Positions 11,525 to 26,100 of a stretch of 64,000 bases of DNA are shown piece after piece. A program made the translations under genes and the position numbers. Source of the DNA: Spongilla lacustris (lineage: Eukaryota > Porifera > Demospongiae > Spongillida > Spongillidae); contig OX442415.1 of the NCBI GenBank assembly GCA_949361645.1, forward strand, positions 1,806,226 through 1,870,225, written 5' to 3'. Every line of letters starts with the position of its first letter. Position 1 is the first letter of the stretch. A model generated the notes under the pieces. That model searched no databases, was not told the DNA's origin, and saw only the letters and a list, made by a program, of their open reading frames with translations.

Positions 11525-12580
11525 TCAATAATCAACGCAGAACCTTGTGGACCTGTCCTTTTTCGTAACTAGGACAATGGGAGAGGACCACGGGCTGTCT
11601 GATGGTTGAATTGCCCCCTTTGCCAACATGTCCTGCAACAGCTTCCTCACTTCTTCTCTACGAGCATGTAGAATCCTGCGAGGTGGAATGTGGATGGGTA
11701 GAGAATCTCCTGTGTTGATTCTGTGTTTCGAAAGGCTGGTGCGTCCTAATCCGTCATTGGAGAGAGAAAATACATCAGTGTACTCCTGCAGCACATAATA
11801 CAATTTTTCCTTCTCAGCGGAAGAGACATGATTGCCAACCTTGCAAACCATATCCCATAGCATGTCCCTGTCCTTGGGGGATGCTTCTGAGGGTGACGTG
11901 GAAACATTTCCCACGCACATATCATCTAACTGTTCCATTCTTGCTATTTGCACTCCCTTCCTTACCACAACTGATTCTTCTCTTGGATTGAGTAGGCGTA
12001 CAGGCACTGTCTGGCTGGTAGGACACACCACAGAACGAGCCACCATAACTCCATACCTACCTGCTCTATTACCTTCAACAATCCAAGTTCCCTTCCTGCT
12101 GGTTGTATCTTCTAGTGCAGCCATAACCTCCATCTCACTGGCAGGCCGGATTGCAACCTTTTGTGTCAAGATTAGTCCAACTGCAATGTTTTTTTCTGTC
12201 TTTGAACTACCTTGTGGGAGGAGTTCTAGTGACAGCCTTCTGGAAGGGAAGGTTAGATTTCTATGACCACAATCAATCACACAGTGATTGGACTCGACAA
12301 AGTCTAGTCCTAGTATCGCTTCCACCAGAATGTCACCAGTAGCTACAAATGGTACATTGAATATGTTACCTTCCAGGGACAATGCTAAACCTACAACACC
12401 TTTTACTGATAGTGCACTACCATTCACACCAACAAGTGTCTGGCCCGTCCATTTTTCTATAGGTGGCAAAACTCTGCAGTACCCAGCTACTCTTTGCCAT
12501 ACGTTCAGACTGAGAAGAGAAACTGCAGCACCTGTATTAATCAGACATTCTACAGGGGTAGAACAAATGGAAGCGCATAT
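11525..12580 (-). pseudogene. Gypsy protease and start of reverse transcriptase
   Basis: The long frame holds an aspartic-protease-like fold (FVATGDILVEAILGLDFVES) followed by a connector and the fingers of reverse transcriptase (PSDSPWSSPIVLVTKKD). Just upstream, near 12530, the protease active-site triad reads N-T-G-A instead of the expected D-T-G/S-A, a substitution that would abolish catalysis. The element is therefore inactive even apart from its frame breaks. Confidence 0.75.
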
Positions 12581-12659
12581 ACGATAACAAGGGTGGGTAT
12601 AGCCCTCTATATGTCTGCCCTCATACGGCTGGCCCTTGCCGTTGAGGGGTTGGAGTTTT

Positions 12660-13150
12660 CCTGATGCTGCTTGGCAGGTGGGTCTCTACAAAACCGTGCT
12701 ATGTGACCCTTTCTTCCGCAGTTCCAACAAATCACCGTTCAGTTCCTTTTTCCTGGTTCCTTGTCGATAGCTTGGGCCCTCCCAGTCTGCACGGACGATT
12801 CCAGTCTATGGAGCCGTTCGCTAATTGTCTGTATGATGCCCAATAGGTCGCTTTCCGTCACACTCGCGACTGCCTCTGCCCGCTCATCATCCTCGGCTGG
12901 CTGCTGCTGAGTGACGGAAATAACACGGTGAGACTTACCAGTGATTGGACCTGAGCTTCTTAGATAAGATTCCAATTGGATGGTGGCAGTGACAGCTTCC
13001 TCGACGTTTTGGATTCGCTTCTGCTTAACTCCAAAAGCAACCGGGGGTATTCAATCTGTGACAGGAACTGGTTGAGGGCCAGACGTTCGCGCGCTCCCTC
13101 TTCCAAGTCTGCGTAAGCCTTATCGGATAAAACCCTTAACTTAAGGCGTC
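12660..13150 (-). pseudogene. Gypsy gag C-terminus with CCHC zinc knuckle
   Basis: A CWNCGRKGHIARFC knuckle (C-x2-C-x4-H-x4-C) is encoded at about 12688-12730, preceded by an Arg/Glu/Ser-rich region (12739-12975). Frame shifts lie further upstream. The knuckle would bind element RNA. The 5' portion of gag is absent, lost at the junction with the hAT-like sequence at 13171. Confidence 0.7.
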
Positions 13151-13170
13151 ACCAAATGATGCCCAGTCCT

Positions 13171-13760
13171 CAGTGCCGGATTAACCATAAGGCAAAGTAG
13201 GCAATTGCCTACAGGCCCCGCGCCTTTAGGGGCCCCGTAGCCCTGGGCGCTTAAAAAAAATACATGTATGTAAGATTCGTGGGGCCGGGCCAGAATCCCT
13301 ACAAGCCTAGGCAATCATGAAATCAAGCTAAGGCAGTGATTTTAAAGGAATTGCATGCAGCAATCCATGTATTTTTCCTTAAGTGTAGATTCCACACCAG
13401 ACGTATCACACGTTGACCAGCTGACTGTTTAATAACTGTAGTTGTTAGATACGTCAGAATGTCGGACGGTGAAGTAGTAGAACGCTTTCTCACTTTCATT
13501 GCAATTGAAAGCCACACAGGAGAAGCTCTTGCTACGGCCGTCTTAAAATTCCTAACCTGCTGTGACATTGATGTAAAACATCTAAGAGGACAATCTTACG
13601 ACAATGCTGCAAACAAGATATATATTTGTTTTTCTAGTAGAGCTGGCATGTGATGGTTGGCTGCATCAGCAAATGCACAACAAACATCTTGCATGAGTCA
13701 GCCAATGAAGGTTCGAAAAAGTCACAATAGGCAATCTGAAACACCTATTGGAAATTTTAA
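13171..13760 (+). mobile_element. hAT-like transposon remnant
   Basis: The left end reads cagtgccggattaacc, a typical hAT-like terminus, followed by a G/C-rich segment. From about 13340 to 13610 a broken plus-strand transposase segment encodes SLSVDSTPDVSHVDQLTV, then VERFLTFIAIESHTGEALAT and HLRGQSYDNAAN, matching the DDE region of ZMYM/THAP-associated hAT transposases. About 15 extra bases with stops sit inside it, and similarity ends after NAAN. No matching right terminus was found. It interrupts the gag side of the gypsy element. Confidence 0.6.
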
Positions 13761-13769
13761 AAACTAAAT

Positions 13770-14107
13770 GCGTGTTCATATGAACACTAACCTTTGAAAA
13801 TGTTAGCAGCACTTAACAGTCTCCCTGATTCAAGTATGGACCCAGTATGAATATACAGGGTGTCTCACAATCAAGGAAAAATCTTAGGAGTGTTTTTTAA
13901 ACCTCATATTTGCAAACAAGACGTAAAACCGCAGAGAAGAAATGCTGGTTATGTTAAAGTGGTGGTTTATTAACTCTCAATTAATTAAATATGAATCCAC
14001 ACTATATAAACAGACATAAATATTCTGGTTTGCATTAAGACGGTATTTTCCAGCCAGGGCAACTACACGCTAGGGAATATCAGTTCTGCATGACTGGGCA
14101 TGCAGCG
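13770..14107. other. Spacer before the EGF-gene first exon
   Basis: AT-rich, with no recognised coding sequence. It would contain the promoter and 5' leader of the gene whose start codon I place at 14108. A gggtgtctcacaatcaag stretch at 13858 may be the end of an unidentified repeat. Confidence 0.4.
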
Positions 14108-17100
14108 ATGAGTACGTGGCTAGCTGCGACGTATCTGATCACCATAGCTACTTTTGCCACGTTCGGTAAGTGTGCCTTAATCCTCCATTGTCCTGCTCGT
14201 TACATATTTTTGTTTAAGCATAGCCTTTTGCTGGGTAGTTTGTATTTTTGTAACCACTACTGACAAGAGTGCATGCAATTACAAGAGGATTGTAATATGC
14301 ATGACAAATACGGTCCTGCCTCCTTCTACCATGTATGCTCAATTTAAACTCCCGTCCTCTTTTCGCTCTCTGCTTAACCCTATATATCGCTTGCTATTTC
14401 TGTTGCACCTACAACACATTAGGCTCGTGGGCATGGTTTTTCATAAGGTACAATAAAGATTCTATCACTTAATCGTACAAATCACACGTATTTACATTCT
14501 CATATGCTTGTAACTTCAGCAGCATAATGTTCCAAGTCGCACTTTTTTCCTGTCAAAGGACGCTAAGATTAAATGTGTGTAGTAGCCTTTCGCATGCCTC
14601 GGACATCACAAATAGTTGGCCCATGGAGAAATCGTTAATGAACCATGTCAAAATAGTACACATGCAAGGATCGATGCATGTATTAAAATTGCAGCAGTCT
14701 GGAAACGTGCATGAGCGAGAGTCTATATTTGAGCAGTACCGATATACAAGAGCACTTCCGGTCCGTTAACACAAGAGACGTGCATTCTTGCCAATGTTTG
14801 ACCATAACGCAAATACCTGGCCCTAGCAGGCGTAACAATGCGGGTAGCACGAATATAGATGCTGACTTGTGTTGTTTACGCGAATTGATATGCTAAAAGG
14901 CGTTGGAAGTAAACTGCTACTTGACTTAGTAGGAATCTGCTCAGTTGACTTAGTAGGGATGTGCTCAGTTGACTTAGTAGGAATCTGACGATTTCATGTG
15001 TCCCCCACTAGAGTAGGTTGTAATAGGCAATCGCTTGGTATTAAATGCTCCTAACAAACTGCAGCTACTTCGTAATTTCCGTACCTCATAATTAATCACT
15101 CTGTGAACAAATAACAATAACTAAGGAAAAAGTTGAGTGGTCGTTCCCTGACCTTCGAAATTATTCTTTAAATATTAATACAATATTATATTTCAAACAA
15201 CACAGTAGTTTGCGGCCATTCAAATCGTGGACAGTAGCCTCGTTCCCCGAAATATTGAAATGATCACGTAATGACCTAGCAACGACCGACCTTTGAAACA
15301 TGAGACTGCTTGTTAACATGGAACGTCATGTTGCCATTTACAAGCCATACAAGGACTGTACCACTATTGTTCTATTTATTGCCCAAATCACATGGTGCAG
15401 TGATGTTTCCACGATGTGGGATGGCTCGCGAAAAGCGTCCAACTTTTGACGGACATCTCCACTTTGAAGCGCTTATTCTCCCTGAAGCACAAATTCTATG
15501 GCCAAACTAAAAGTGGAAAACCAAAGGAGACAGAAGTTACTTACAGCGTATTGTATGGAACTATTGCCACATTTTTTCTTGGCGGTGGTAGATACGTCTA
15601 AAGTTGAGTGCACGTATGGCGTATACACGTACACGTGTGGTTTTGTGCAATTACGCGTGAAGTGGCTTCGCTTTCACATTCTGTGCTGCATTTCATGATA
15701 CAAGACATGGTAGGTCCCTTGCATGATATTAAAACCTGGCGTGGTTGGACTCAGTCCCTAGCTCTCTGAGATGGTCAAACGCTGCACGGGTACGCCTTGC
15801 CCATGGGGTGGTATGAAATGCATCTTCAGTGGTACTGGTATTGGGATGCCTGGGAATGATGCTCTAAGGTTGGCCATGAATAGTGATGTTCCATGCTCTG
15901 TTGATAGACTTCAAATGGTGATATGTGTACCTATAGTGATGCATGTTTGTAGGGCACTATACTCTCTGGCGTGCTACAGTAACCATTAATGTACACAATG
16001 TGTTGATATTTGATGTCTAGTATGCATCAGGTTTGGTCTATACTTGAAGAGCCTTATGAGGTTCCCTAAAAATACACCACTAAAGTATTGTTGATGTTTG
16101 GCCTTAAATGTCTAACGAAGGGTGCATCATGATGGTTGAAGCCCTTGTCAGTGGCTCTGGTGGTTTTGACTATTTCATTCTTCTGTATGTGTTTTTATAG
16201 TAGACATATTGGAATCATATCATTACATCCTGTAGCTTCCCCTTCTCCTCAACCTGTTTGATTATTTCTATGGTGATGGACTCATACTCCCCCAATGAAC
16301 TACATATATAAGCAGCTCCTCCAGTGTTGCCAGTTCACCTTTGACCTCTGCATAACACTATGCCTTCATAATCTGCAAGCAAATCTGTACAGAAAGCTAT
16401 GTGCTGGTTGTGGCCATGGGTACAAAGACCAGCTGTGGGTCACAGTTATGACAGAAAGGGCCCAAAGATCTTCATGCATGACGATCCCATGGGTCATGCG
16501 GAGCTCAGGTATCCACACAACTGAGATACTGACCTATGACTGCTTATGTGTATGGGAACATCAAAGTGTGGCTCTGATATGCAATTTATTTCAATATTTC
16601 ATCTAATAGCACTTCTGCATACACCTCCAGCAGCCATGAAGGACCTATGGTTAGAATGGTTATATGTGATGGTTGCCAGTGTTCTTTCTGAAAAGGCTCC
16701 TATGCAACTAGCATTTTATCCTTACCTATTTCTGGTCAGCCGTGGACATAAGGGGAGTGATGTGGTGGTACAACCCTTTAATGAGGGCAATTATTATATT
16801 AACTGTTGATGAGACCTTTTGGATGTGCCTGTGTATGCTTGTCACCTCTCTTGGGCTATATGTACATGTAAGCTTTCATCAGGTGTCTTCCAGTGATATA
16901 TATTTGTGGAGCTGTAATATGTTGTAGCTCTGCCCATCAACAATAAGGGGTGGATCTTGGTAAAGGCAATGCTGAAGACACTATTCAGACGTTCAGAAAA
17001 TTCTGTACACTTATATATTGGCCTTTTTCTCTTTCCTGTAGCCATGCACCAAAAGGCTTCCACACACTCTGCAGCGTTGCTGGACCTTATAGTCGTGCGG

Positions 17101-20100
17101 ATCGATTCAACTACTGTGACCGGATTGTATAACAAACTATGCCGATTATTCATTAAAAACACACTCGTGATTTGTATGTTGAAAGAAAAAATATGGCACG
17201 TCCTAAACCATGCATGTGTTTGCCTATTGTGATGCTTTTTCTCGATGATGCTACGTCCTGACCTTCTTGGGAATTTGGCTGGCGTCCGCCTCATAGGCTT
17301 GAACTTACCCGCTTCCCTACGGCAATGGTGTAAAAGTAGGATGCGCATTTAAAGGAAACGCGACAAAGCGCTTGCGCATATGGGATATACTGACCTACGA
17401 TGAACGTCAAAATCAAAGAACCATGTTTTGCACATATCTGACCTATATGAAGTATGGATATGGATCGCTCAAAATGTAGCATTGATAATGAGATGTGGAT
17501 TATAGTTCCAAAACCATTTACGGTATTGTTCTAATTATAATCTAGTGTCCAGCTGCAAACTACAGTGACAATTAAAGTGAAGCCAGCGCTATCGATTATT
17601 AAAAGAGAAATTGCTGGATTGTTATCGCGTAACTAAGCGTGACGGAATTATGAGCTTAGAATCCTCTTGTTTATTCACAATATATATCGGCTTCAGATGT
17701 AATGCGAAAATAGGCATACACACTCGCGTATATATTCAGGGCATCTGTGTTCATAACAATTAAGAGGAAAGCGCGGGTATGCTAGCAGGTGGTTTAGGAA
17801 AAGCATTGCAATTCATTCTCTTTTCTCTGCCCTATGCGCACCAACAAAAAAGTGATGCAAGCAGCAGTAATAATTCAGCATCTCCCAAAGCCCAGGCTTT
17901 TCTTTAATAAGAGGTAGTTGACCAGGTACTTGACGGATACAACAAGATTCTGAGATCTTCAACGGCAATTGTAATATTGGAAGCATTAGTTAAGGCTCCA
18001 CTAGTTATGAAAAGCTTACGGACATTATACATTTCAGTAGCTCGCGCAATTTCAACATACTAGGCACATGTTTAGTGATATCCCAGCTGTCATCAACTAA
18101 AGACAATCGCCGGTTACGCGGAATGCCGTATTTTGTCATCAATTGATGACCGTAGCAATTTAGCGGGCTTTTCATTTCGAAGTTAGATAGGTTTTTTTTG
18201 CCGCTCACCAAGATTCTTATACTCTGGCATAAAATGCACCCAGGGCAATAACAGTCTTGGCATGCAGAAAATTAGCTGCTTGCACTAAATGCTGTGAAGA
18301 ATAAAGAGTTACTGATAAGAGTAGGGTTCGAATTCTTTGTCGTCAGATCTTTGGCATGAGTCTTCACTTTGGCCCATCAGCGACATTGAGGTACTAGATT
18401 CTAAAAAAAATCATAAATGAAGAATGAACTATTTAAGGATCGGTTCCATGAGTGGTGGAAAACTCATAAAACTGTAAAATGCATAACCCTTGGAATCGCA
18501 AATGAATAAAGGGCGGCAGGCTAAATAATAATAATAATAATAATGATGTTGTATAAAAATTTTTGTCTTTTTTTAAATCGTTTTTTTACTGTTCGCACGG
18601 GAAAAAAACGCGTGGAATCAATTCTTGTTTTTCAATTGATTTGTCACTTACATTCTGTTACATAATGTAATCATACCTGGTACAGAATGTAATGACAAAT
18701 CAATTGAAAATCAAGAATTGATTCCACGCGTTTTTTTCCTGTGTCGGTAATACCCTGTCGATCTTGGCTGCTCTGTACATTAAGAACAGAGGCTAAATTT
18801 GATTATCCCAAATTACAATACAGCCTTGCGCTGATATGTGAAGGCTTCGTCATTAGTACAGATTTCAGCCATTGTATTGTCGGCATTAATCTTCATATCA
18901 CGTGCATTTATCCATGTGGCTTCACTACCAGTAAAGAGCGTACAGAAATGGATTAGCTAAATGAAATAATTCCATTCGTCAAGCGTTTTCATTTTTTGCG
19001 TAATGTGTTCATCCTTGTAAATAACAATAGTTCCTCTGACGTATCCTACAAATAATACAATTTTGAAACTGAATGCCTAAAATAAATAAAGTATCTAATA
19101 CTTCTGTTTTATGCGATGTTCAAATTGGACAAGTGTAACTGTTTCTAAAAGACACAATTTTATTCTTTAAGTCTTGCTGGACAGAATAATACTACGCTTT
19201 CTTTTTACTATTCTTCCTTGTCCTAATCAATATTTGTTGTCTGTCGCTATATAAAACCCAACGTTATCCAAAATTTCATATTCTCCTCAGGCATTACACG
19301 CAGTCAACAATGTTCACGAACTTGCCTCACTTCAACAACAAACTGCAATTGCTGTTGTGATACCAATACCTTGATTCAGATGACAGAGAGTGAGTTCTAA
19401 AATGTTAGTTTGGTCACATGCTCTTTTGCACTCAACCATAGGTCAAAACTGCACAGGAGTAAATTGCTCAAATATATGTGAGGGTACAGGATCAAATTGC
19501 ACAGTCACATGTTCAGTTGGCTATGAGATGCAGAATGGAGCCTGCAGTGGTATGTCTGTGACTGTTATACCTCACACCAGTGTCCATAATAAAATTTGCT
19601 TTCCAATAAAATTAAAAAATGCTCTCCAATACCTTCATGCAAGATGAGTCCAATTTTACCTCATAGAATACTTAGCAGTTTTTTTGGTGTTAGTGTAAAT
19701 CACAATATGAATTTTAAATGACTTAATTTTGCAAAATGGGTATACTATTTACAGAATCATAGATAAGGTCCAAAAATACCTAACCAGCCTCAAACTGTTA
19801 CTGTATCTGTATTTTCCCAAAATAATCAGAGCTCTAATAACACAAATCTAATGAAACGTACGACTGATCAGCTCCTAATAATACCAATCAGAAAACAAAG
19901 CATGGTGACTGCTTATGAAATTATAGCAGCTACTTGAAACATGCATATACAGTAGTGGTACCCGTAAACAATGGTATATGGCAGTACAATGACACCTTTA
20001 TCAATGAATAATAACCAATAAGTCAAAACACAAAAGTTTATATATAGCAGAGCTTTTCCAAACTATTGCTCAAACACCAGTTCGAAATATTTTAGATCTT

Positions 20101-23100
20101 GTTGGATTGTTACACATTGACTTTGAATAACAAAATCTGCAATCATGAAATTATTAATTCCATAATTATTGTGTTCCCCAATGTCATTGCAGACATCAAT
20201 GAATGCATTTCTAACAATATGTTTTTGTCTGCAGTGTGCACAGCATCTCAGTACTGGAATGGGACCGCATGTGTGGCCTCATGTCCACCTTACTACTATG
20301 GAAACTACACCACTAGATTGTGTGTTCCATGTGAGTGCAAAAGAACCAAATTAAGTTCTTAAAGCTGATATTTTTCATCTCATTAAACAGTGCCCAACTC
20401 CTACGCAGCATATTTCAATGCAATCTTCTATGAAAATGAGTTTCTAAATATAGCTCCAAATGGGACAATTCTATTCAACTTCACTCTGTATATAAATCCA
20501 ATGAGGGTTGGACTAATTTCAACTGTGTTTGTTCTCATTACCAGTAGTGTGGACAATGCAGTGGACGGATCTAACTTACTTGCTTTCACATCTCACAACT
20601 CTGATGTGTACAGTCACAGAATTTCAAATTTAGCAGGCTATACAATAATGGATAGTGTTTACTACAAAAAAAAAAGTTCTATAGCAACATCCTACACCTT
20701 CCACCTTCAGATTCTGGTACCGCCATCTACCATCATTGGGGCAAAAAATGTTGGTGTTACAGTAATCGGTGAGCTACTTCTCAGTTGGTGTTCATTAAAT
20801 GCAAAGTACCTCTCCCCCTCCTTCTAGATATATGCCAGGTCAAAAATTGTCTAAATGGAGGCACCTGTTATAATGAATATGATAACAACACCTATTGTAC
20901 ATGTGCACCAGGCTTCAATGGGACAAACTGTTCCAATGATATCAACTATTGTACTCCAACCACTTGTATAAATGGAGGTACCTGTTTTGATGGATATGGT
21001 ACCTACACCAATTGCACATGTGCACCAGGATTCAATGGAACAAACTGTTCAACTGACATCAACTATTGTACTCTAGCTACCTGTCTAAATGGAGGCACCT
21101 GTTATGATGGATATGGTACCTACATTAATTGCACATGTGCACCAGGCTTCAATGGAACAAACTGTTCTAATGACATCAACTATTGCACTCCAACCACTTG
21201 TCTAAATGGAGGCACATGTTATGATGGATATGGTACCTACACCAATTGTACATGTGCACCAGGATTCAATGGAACAAACTGTTCCAATGATATCAACTAT
21301 TGTACTCCAACCACTTGTCTAAATGGAGGCACCTGTTATGATGGATATGGTACCTACACCAATTGTACATGTGCACCAGGCTTCAATGAGACGAACTGTT
21401 CCAATGACATCAACTATTGTACTCCAACCACTTGCCTAAATGGAGGTACCTGCTATGATGGATATAGTACCTACACCAATTGTACATGTGCACCAGGATT
21501 CAATGGGACAAACTGTTCCAATGATATCAACTATTGTACTCCAACCACTTGTCTAAATGGAGGTACCTGTTTTGATGGATATGGTACCTACACCAATTGC
21601 ACATGTGCACCAGGATTCAATGGAACAAACTGTTCAATTGACATCAACTATTGTACTCTAGCTACCTGTCTAAATGGAGGCACCTGTTATGATGGATATG
21701 GTACCTACATTAATTGCACATGTGCACCAGGCTTCAATGGAACAAACTGTTCTAATGACATCAACTATTGCACTCCAACCACTTGTCTAAATGGAGGCAC
21801 CTGTTATGATGGATATGGTACCTACACCAATTGTACATGTGCACCAGGATTCAATGGGACAAACTGTTCCAATGATATCAACCATTGTACTCCAACCACT
21901 TGTCTAAATGGAGGCACCTGTTATGATGGATATGGTACCTACACCAATTGTACATGTGCACCAGGCTTCAATGGGACGAACTGTTCCAATGACATCAACT
22001 ATTTTACTCTAGCTACCTGTCTAAATGGAGGCACCTGTTTTGATGGATATGGTACCTTCACCAATTGTACATGTGCACCAGGCTTCAATGGGACGAACTG
22101 TTCCAATGACATCAACTATTGTACTCCAACCACTTGTCTAAATGGAGGTACCTGCTATGATGGATATGGTACCTACACCAATTGTACATGTGCACCAGGC
22201 TTCAATGGAACAAACTGTTCCAATGACATCAACTATTGTACTCTAGCTACCTGTCAAAATGGAGGCACCTGTTATGATGGATATGGTACCTTCACCAATT
22301 GTACATGTGCATCAGGCTTCAATGGGACGAACTGTTCCAATGACATCAACTATTGTACTCCAACCACTTGTCTAAATGGAGGTACCTGTTATGATGGATA
22401 TGGTACCTACACCAATTGTACATGTGCACCAGGATTCAATGGAACAAACTGTTCCAATGACATCAATTATTGTACTCCAACCACTTGTCTAAATGGAGGA
22501 ACCTGTTACGATGGATATGGTACTTACACCAATTGTACATGTGCACCAGGCTTCAATGAGATGAACTGTTCCAATTACATCAACTATTGTACTCCAACCA
22601 CTTGTCTAAATGGAGGTACCTGTAATGATGGATATGGTACCTACACCAATTGTACATGTGCACCAGGCTTCAATGGAACAAACTGTTCCAATGACATCAA
22701 CTATTGTACTCTAGCTACCTGTCTAAATGGAGGCACCTGTTTTGATGGATATGGTACCTTCACCAATTGTACATGTGCACCAGGCTTCAATGGGGCAAAC
22801 TGTTCCAATGATATCAACTATTGTACTCCAACCACTTGTCTAAATGGAGGTACCTGCTATGATGGATATGGTACCTACACCAATTGTACATGTGCACCAG
22901 GCTTCAATGGGACGAACTGTTCCAATGACATCAACTATTGTACTCTAGCTACCTGTCTAAATGGAGGCACCTGTTTTGATGGATATGGTACCTTCACCAA
23001 TTGTACATGTGCACCAGGCTTCAATGGGACGAACTGTTCCAATGACATCAACTATTGCACTCCAACCACTTGTCTAAATGGAGGCACCTGTTATGATGGA

Positions 23101-26100
23101 TATAATACCTACACCAATTGTACATGTGCACCAGGATTCAATGGAACAAACTGTTCCGATGATATCAACTATTGTACTCCAACCACTTGTCTAAATGGAG
23201 GCACCTGTTATGATGGATATGATACCTACACCAATTGTACATGTGCACCAGGCTTCAATGGAACAAACTGTTCCAATGACATCAACTATTGTACTCCAAC
23301 CACTTGTCTAAATGGAGGTACCTGCTATGATGGATATAGTACCTACACCAATTGTACATGTGCACCAGGCTTCAATGGAACAAACTGTTCCAATGACATC
23401 AACTATTGTACTCTAGCTACCTGTCAAAATGGAGGCACCTGTTTTGATGGATATGGTACCTTCACCAATTGTACATGTGCATCAGGCTTCAATGGGACGA
23501 ACTGTTCCAATGACATCAACTATTGTACTCCAACCACTTGTCTAAATGGAGGTACCTGTTATGATGGATATGGTACCTACACCAATTGTACATGTGCACC
23601 AGGATTCAATGGAACAAACTGTTCCAATGACATCAATTATTGTACTCCAACCACTTGTCTAAATGGAGGAACCTGTTATGATGGATATGGTACTTACACC
23701 AATTGTACATGTGCACCAGGCTTCAATGAGATGAACTGTTCCTATTACATCAACTATTGTACTCCAACCACTTGTCTAAATGGAGGTACCTGTAATGATC
23801 GATATGGTACCTACACCAATTGTACATGTGCACCAGGCTTCAATGGAACAAACTGTTCCAATGATATCAACTATTGTACTCTAGCTACCTGTCTAAATGG
23901 AGGCACCTGTTTTGATGGATATGGTACCTTCACCAATTGTACATGTGCACCAGGATTCAATGGGGCAAACTGTTCCAATGATATCAACTATTGTACTCCA
24001 ACCACTTGTCTAAATGGAGGTACCTGCTATGATGGATATGGTACCTACACCAATTGTACATGTGCACCAGGCTTCAATGGAACAAACTGTTCCAATGACA
24101 TCAACTATTGTACTCTAGCTACCTGTCTAAATGGAGGCACCTGTTTTGATGGATATGGTACCTTCACCAATTGTACATGTGCACCAGGCTTCAATGGAAC
24201 AAACTGTTCCAATGACATCAACTATTGTACTCTAGCTACCTGTCTAAATGGAGGCACCTGTTATGATGGATATGGTACCTTCACCAATTGTACATGTGCA
24301 CCAGGACTCAATGGAACAAACTGTTCTAATGACATCAACTATTGCACTCCAACCACTTGTCTAAATGGAGGCACCTGTTATGATGGATATGGTACCTACA
24401 CCAATTGTACATGTGCACCAGGCTTCAATGGGACGAACTGTTCCAATGACATCCACTATTGTACTCCAACCACTTGTCTAAATGGAGGTATCTGTTATGA
24501 TGGATATGGTATCTACACCAATTGTACATGTGCACCAGGATTCAATGGAACAAACTGTTTCAATGACATCAACTATTGTACTCCAACCACTTGTCTAAAT
24601 GGAGGTACATGTTATGATGGATATGGTATCTACACCAATTGTACATGTGCACCAGGATTCAATGGAACAAACTGTTCCAATGACATCAACTATTGTACTC
24701 TAGCTACCTGTCTTAATGGAGGCACCTGTTATGATGGATATGGTACCTTCAACAATTGTACATGTGCACCAGGATTCAATGGAACAAACTGTTCCAATGA
24801 CATCAACTATTGTACTCCAACCACTTGTCTAAATGGAGGTACCTGCTATGATGGATATGGTATCTACACCAATTGTACATGTGCACCAGGATTCAATGAA
24901 ACAAACTGTTCCAATGACATCAACTATTGTACTCTAGCTGCCTGTCTAAATGGAGGCACCTGTTATGATGGATATGGTACCTTCACCAATTGTACATGTG
25001 CACCAGGCTTCAATGGGACAAACTGTTCCAATGACATCAATTATTGTACTCTAGCTACCTGTCAAAATGGAGGCACCTGTTATGATGGATATGGTACCTT
25101 CACCAATTGTACATGTGCACCAGGACTCAATGGAACAAACTGTTCTAATGACATCAACTATTGCACTCCAACCACTTGTCTAAATGGAGGCACCTGTTAT
25201 GATGGATATGGTATCTACACCAATTGTACATGTGCACCAGGATTCAATGGAACAAACTGTTTCAATGACATCAACTATTGTACTCCAACCACTTGTCAAA
25301 ATGGAGGTACCTGTTATGATGGATATGGTATCTACACCAATTGTGCATGTGCACCAGGATTCAATGGAACAAACTGTTCCAATGACATCAACTATTGTAC
25401 TCTAGCTACCTGTCTAAATGGAGGCACCTGTTATGATGGATATGGTACCTTCACCAATTGTACATGTGCACCAGGATTCAATGGAACAAACTGTTCCAAT
25501 GACATCAACTATTGTACTCCAACCACTTGTCTAAATGGAGGTACATGTTATGATGGATATGGTATCTACACCAATTGTACATGTGCACCAGGATTCAATG
25601 GAAAAAACTGTTCCAATGACATTAACTATTGTACTCTAGCTGCCTGTCTAAATGGAGGCACCTGTTATGATGGATATGGTACCTTCACCAATTGTACATG
25701 TGCACCAGGATTCAATGGAACAAACTGTTCCAATGATATCAACTATTGTACTCCAACCACTTGTCTAAATGGAGGTACCTGCTATGATGGATATGGTACC
25801 TACACCAATTGTACATGTGCACCAGGCTTCAATGGAACAAACTGTTCCAATGACATCAATTATTGTACTCCAACCACTTGTCTAAATGGCGGTACCTGTT
25901 ATGATGGATATGGTACCTACACCAATTGTACATGTGCACCAGGCTTCAATGGAACAAACTGTTCTAATGACATCAACTATTGTACTCTAGCTACCTGTCT
26001 AAATGGAGGCACCTGTTTTGATGGATATGGTACCTTCACCAATTGTACATGTGCACCAGGATTCAATGGGACGAACTGTTCCAATGACATCAATTTTTGT

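Larger units (their letters stand above)
8989..13170 (-). mobile_element. Ty3/gypsy-type LTR retrotransposon, internal region, decayed
   Basis: On the minus strand from 13170 down, gag remnants, a CCHC zinc knuckle, protease, reverse transcriptase, RNase H and integrase occur in the Ty3/gypsy order. No long terminal repeats or primer-binding site could be found: the gag side is cut by a hAT-like element at 13171 and the integrase side runs into the 0.4-kb repeats. Several frame changes and substituted catalytic residues show the copy is dead. Confidence 0.88.
14166..19290. other. Proposed first intron of the EGF gene
   Basis: The 5.1-kb stretch has no exon I can defend. It holds a 24-bp tandem repeat (14919-14990), a fold-back element (18594-18745), an (ATA)n run near 18530, and several unconnected open frames, the longest being 16842-17348 on the minus strand (168 codons, basic, no family recognised). 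Degenerate mobile DNA is likely but I could not name it. The stretch would be ordinary intergenic DNA if exon 1 is wrong. Confidence 0.45.

Noticed and set aside
16842..17348. 168-codon minus-strand frame in the long intron
   Set aside because: No domain, no convincing splice context and no homologue recognised; left as unassigned.
20785..20827. ATG at 20785 as the start of the giant EGF frame
   Set aside because: It lies in an intron; the acceptor at 20826-20827 and matching phase-1 junctions place the exon start at 20828.
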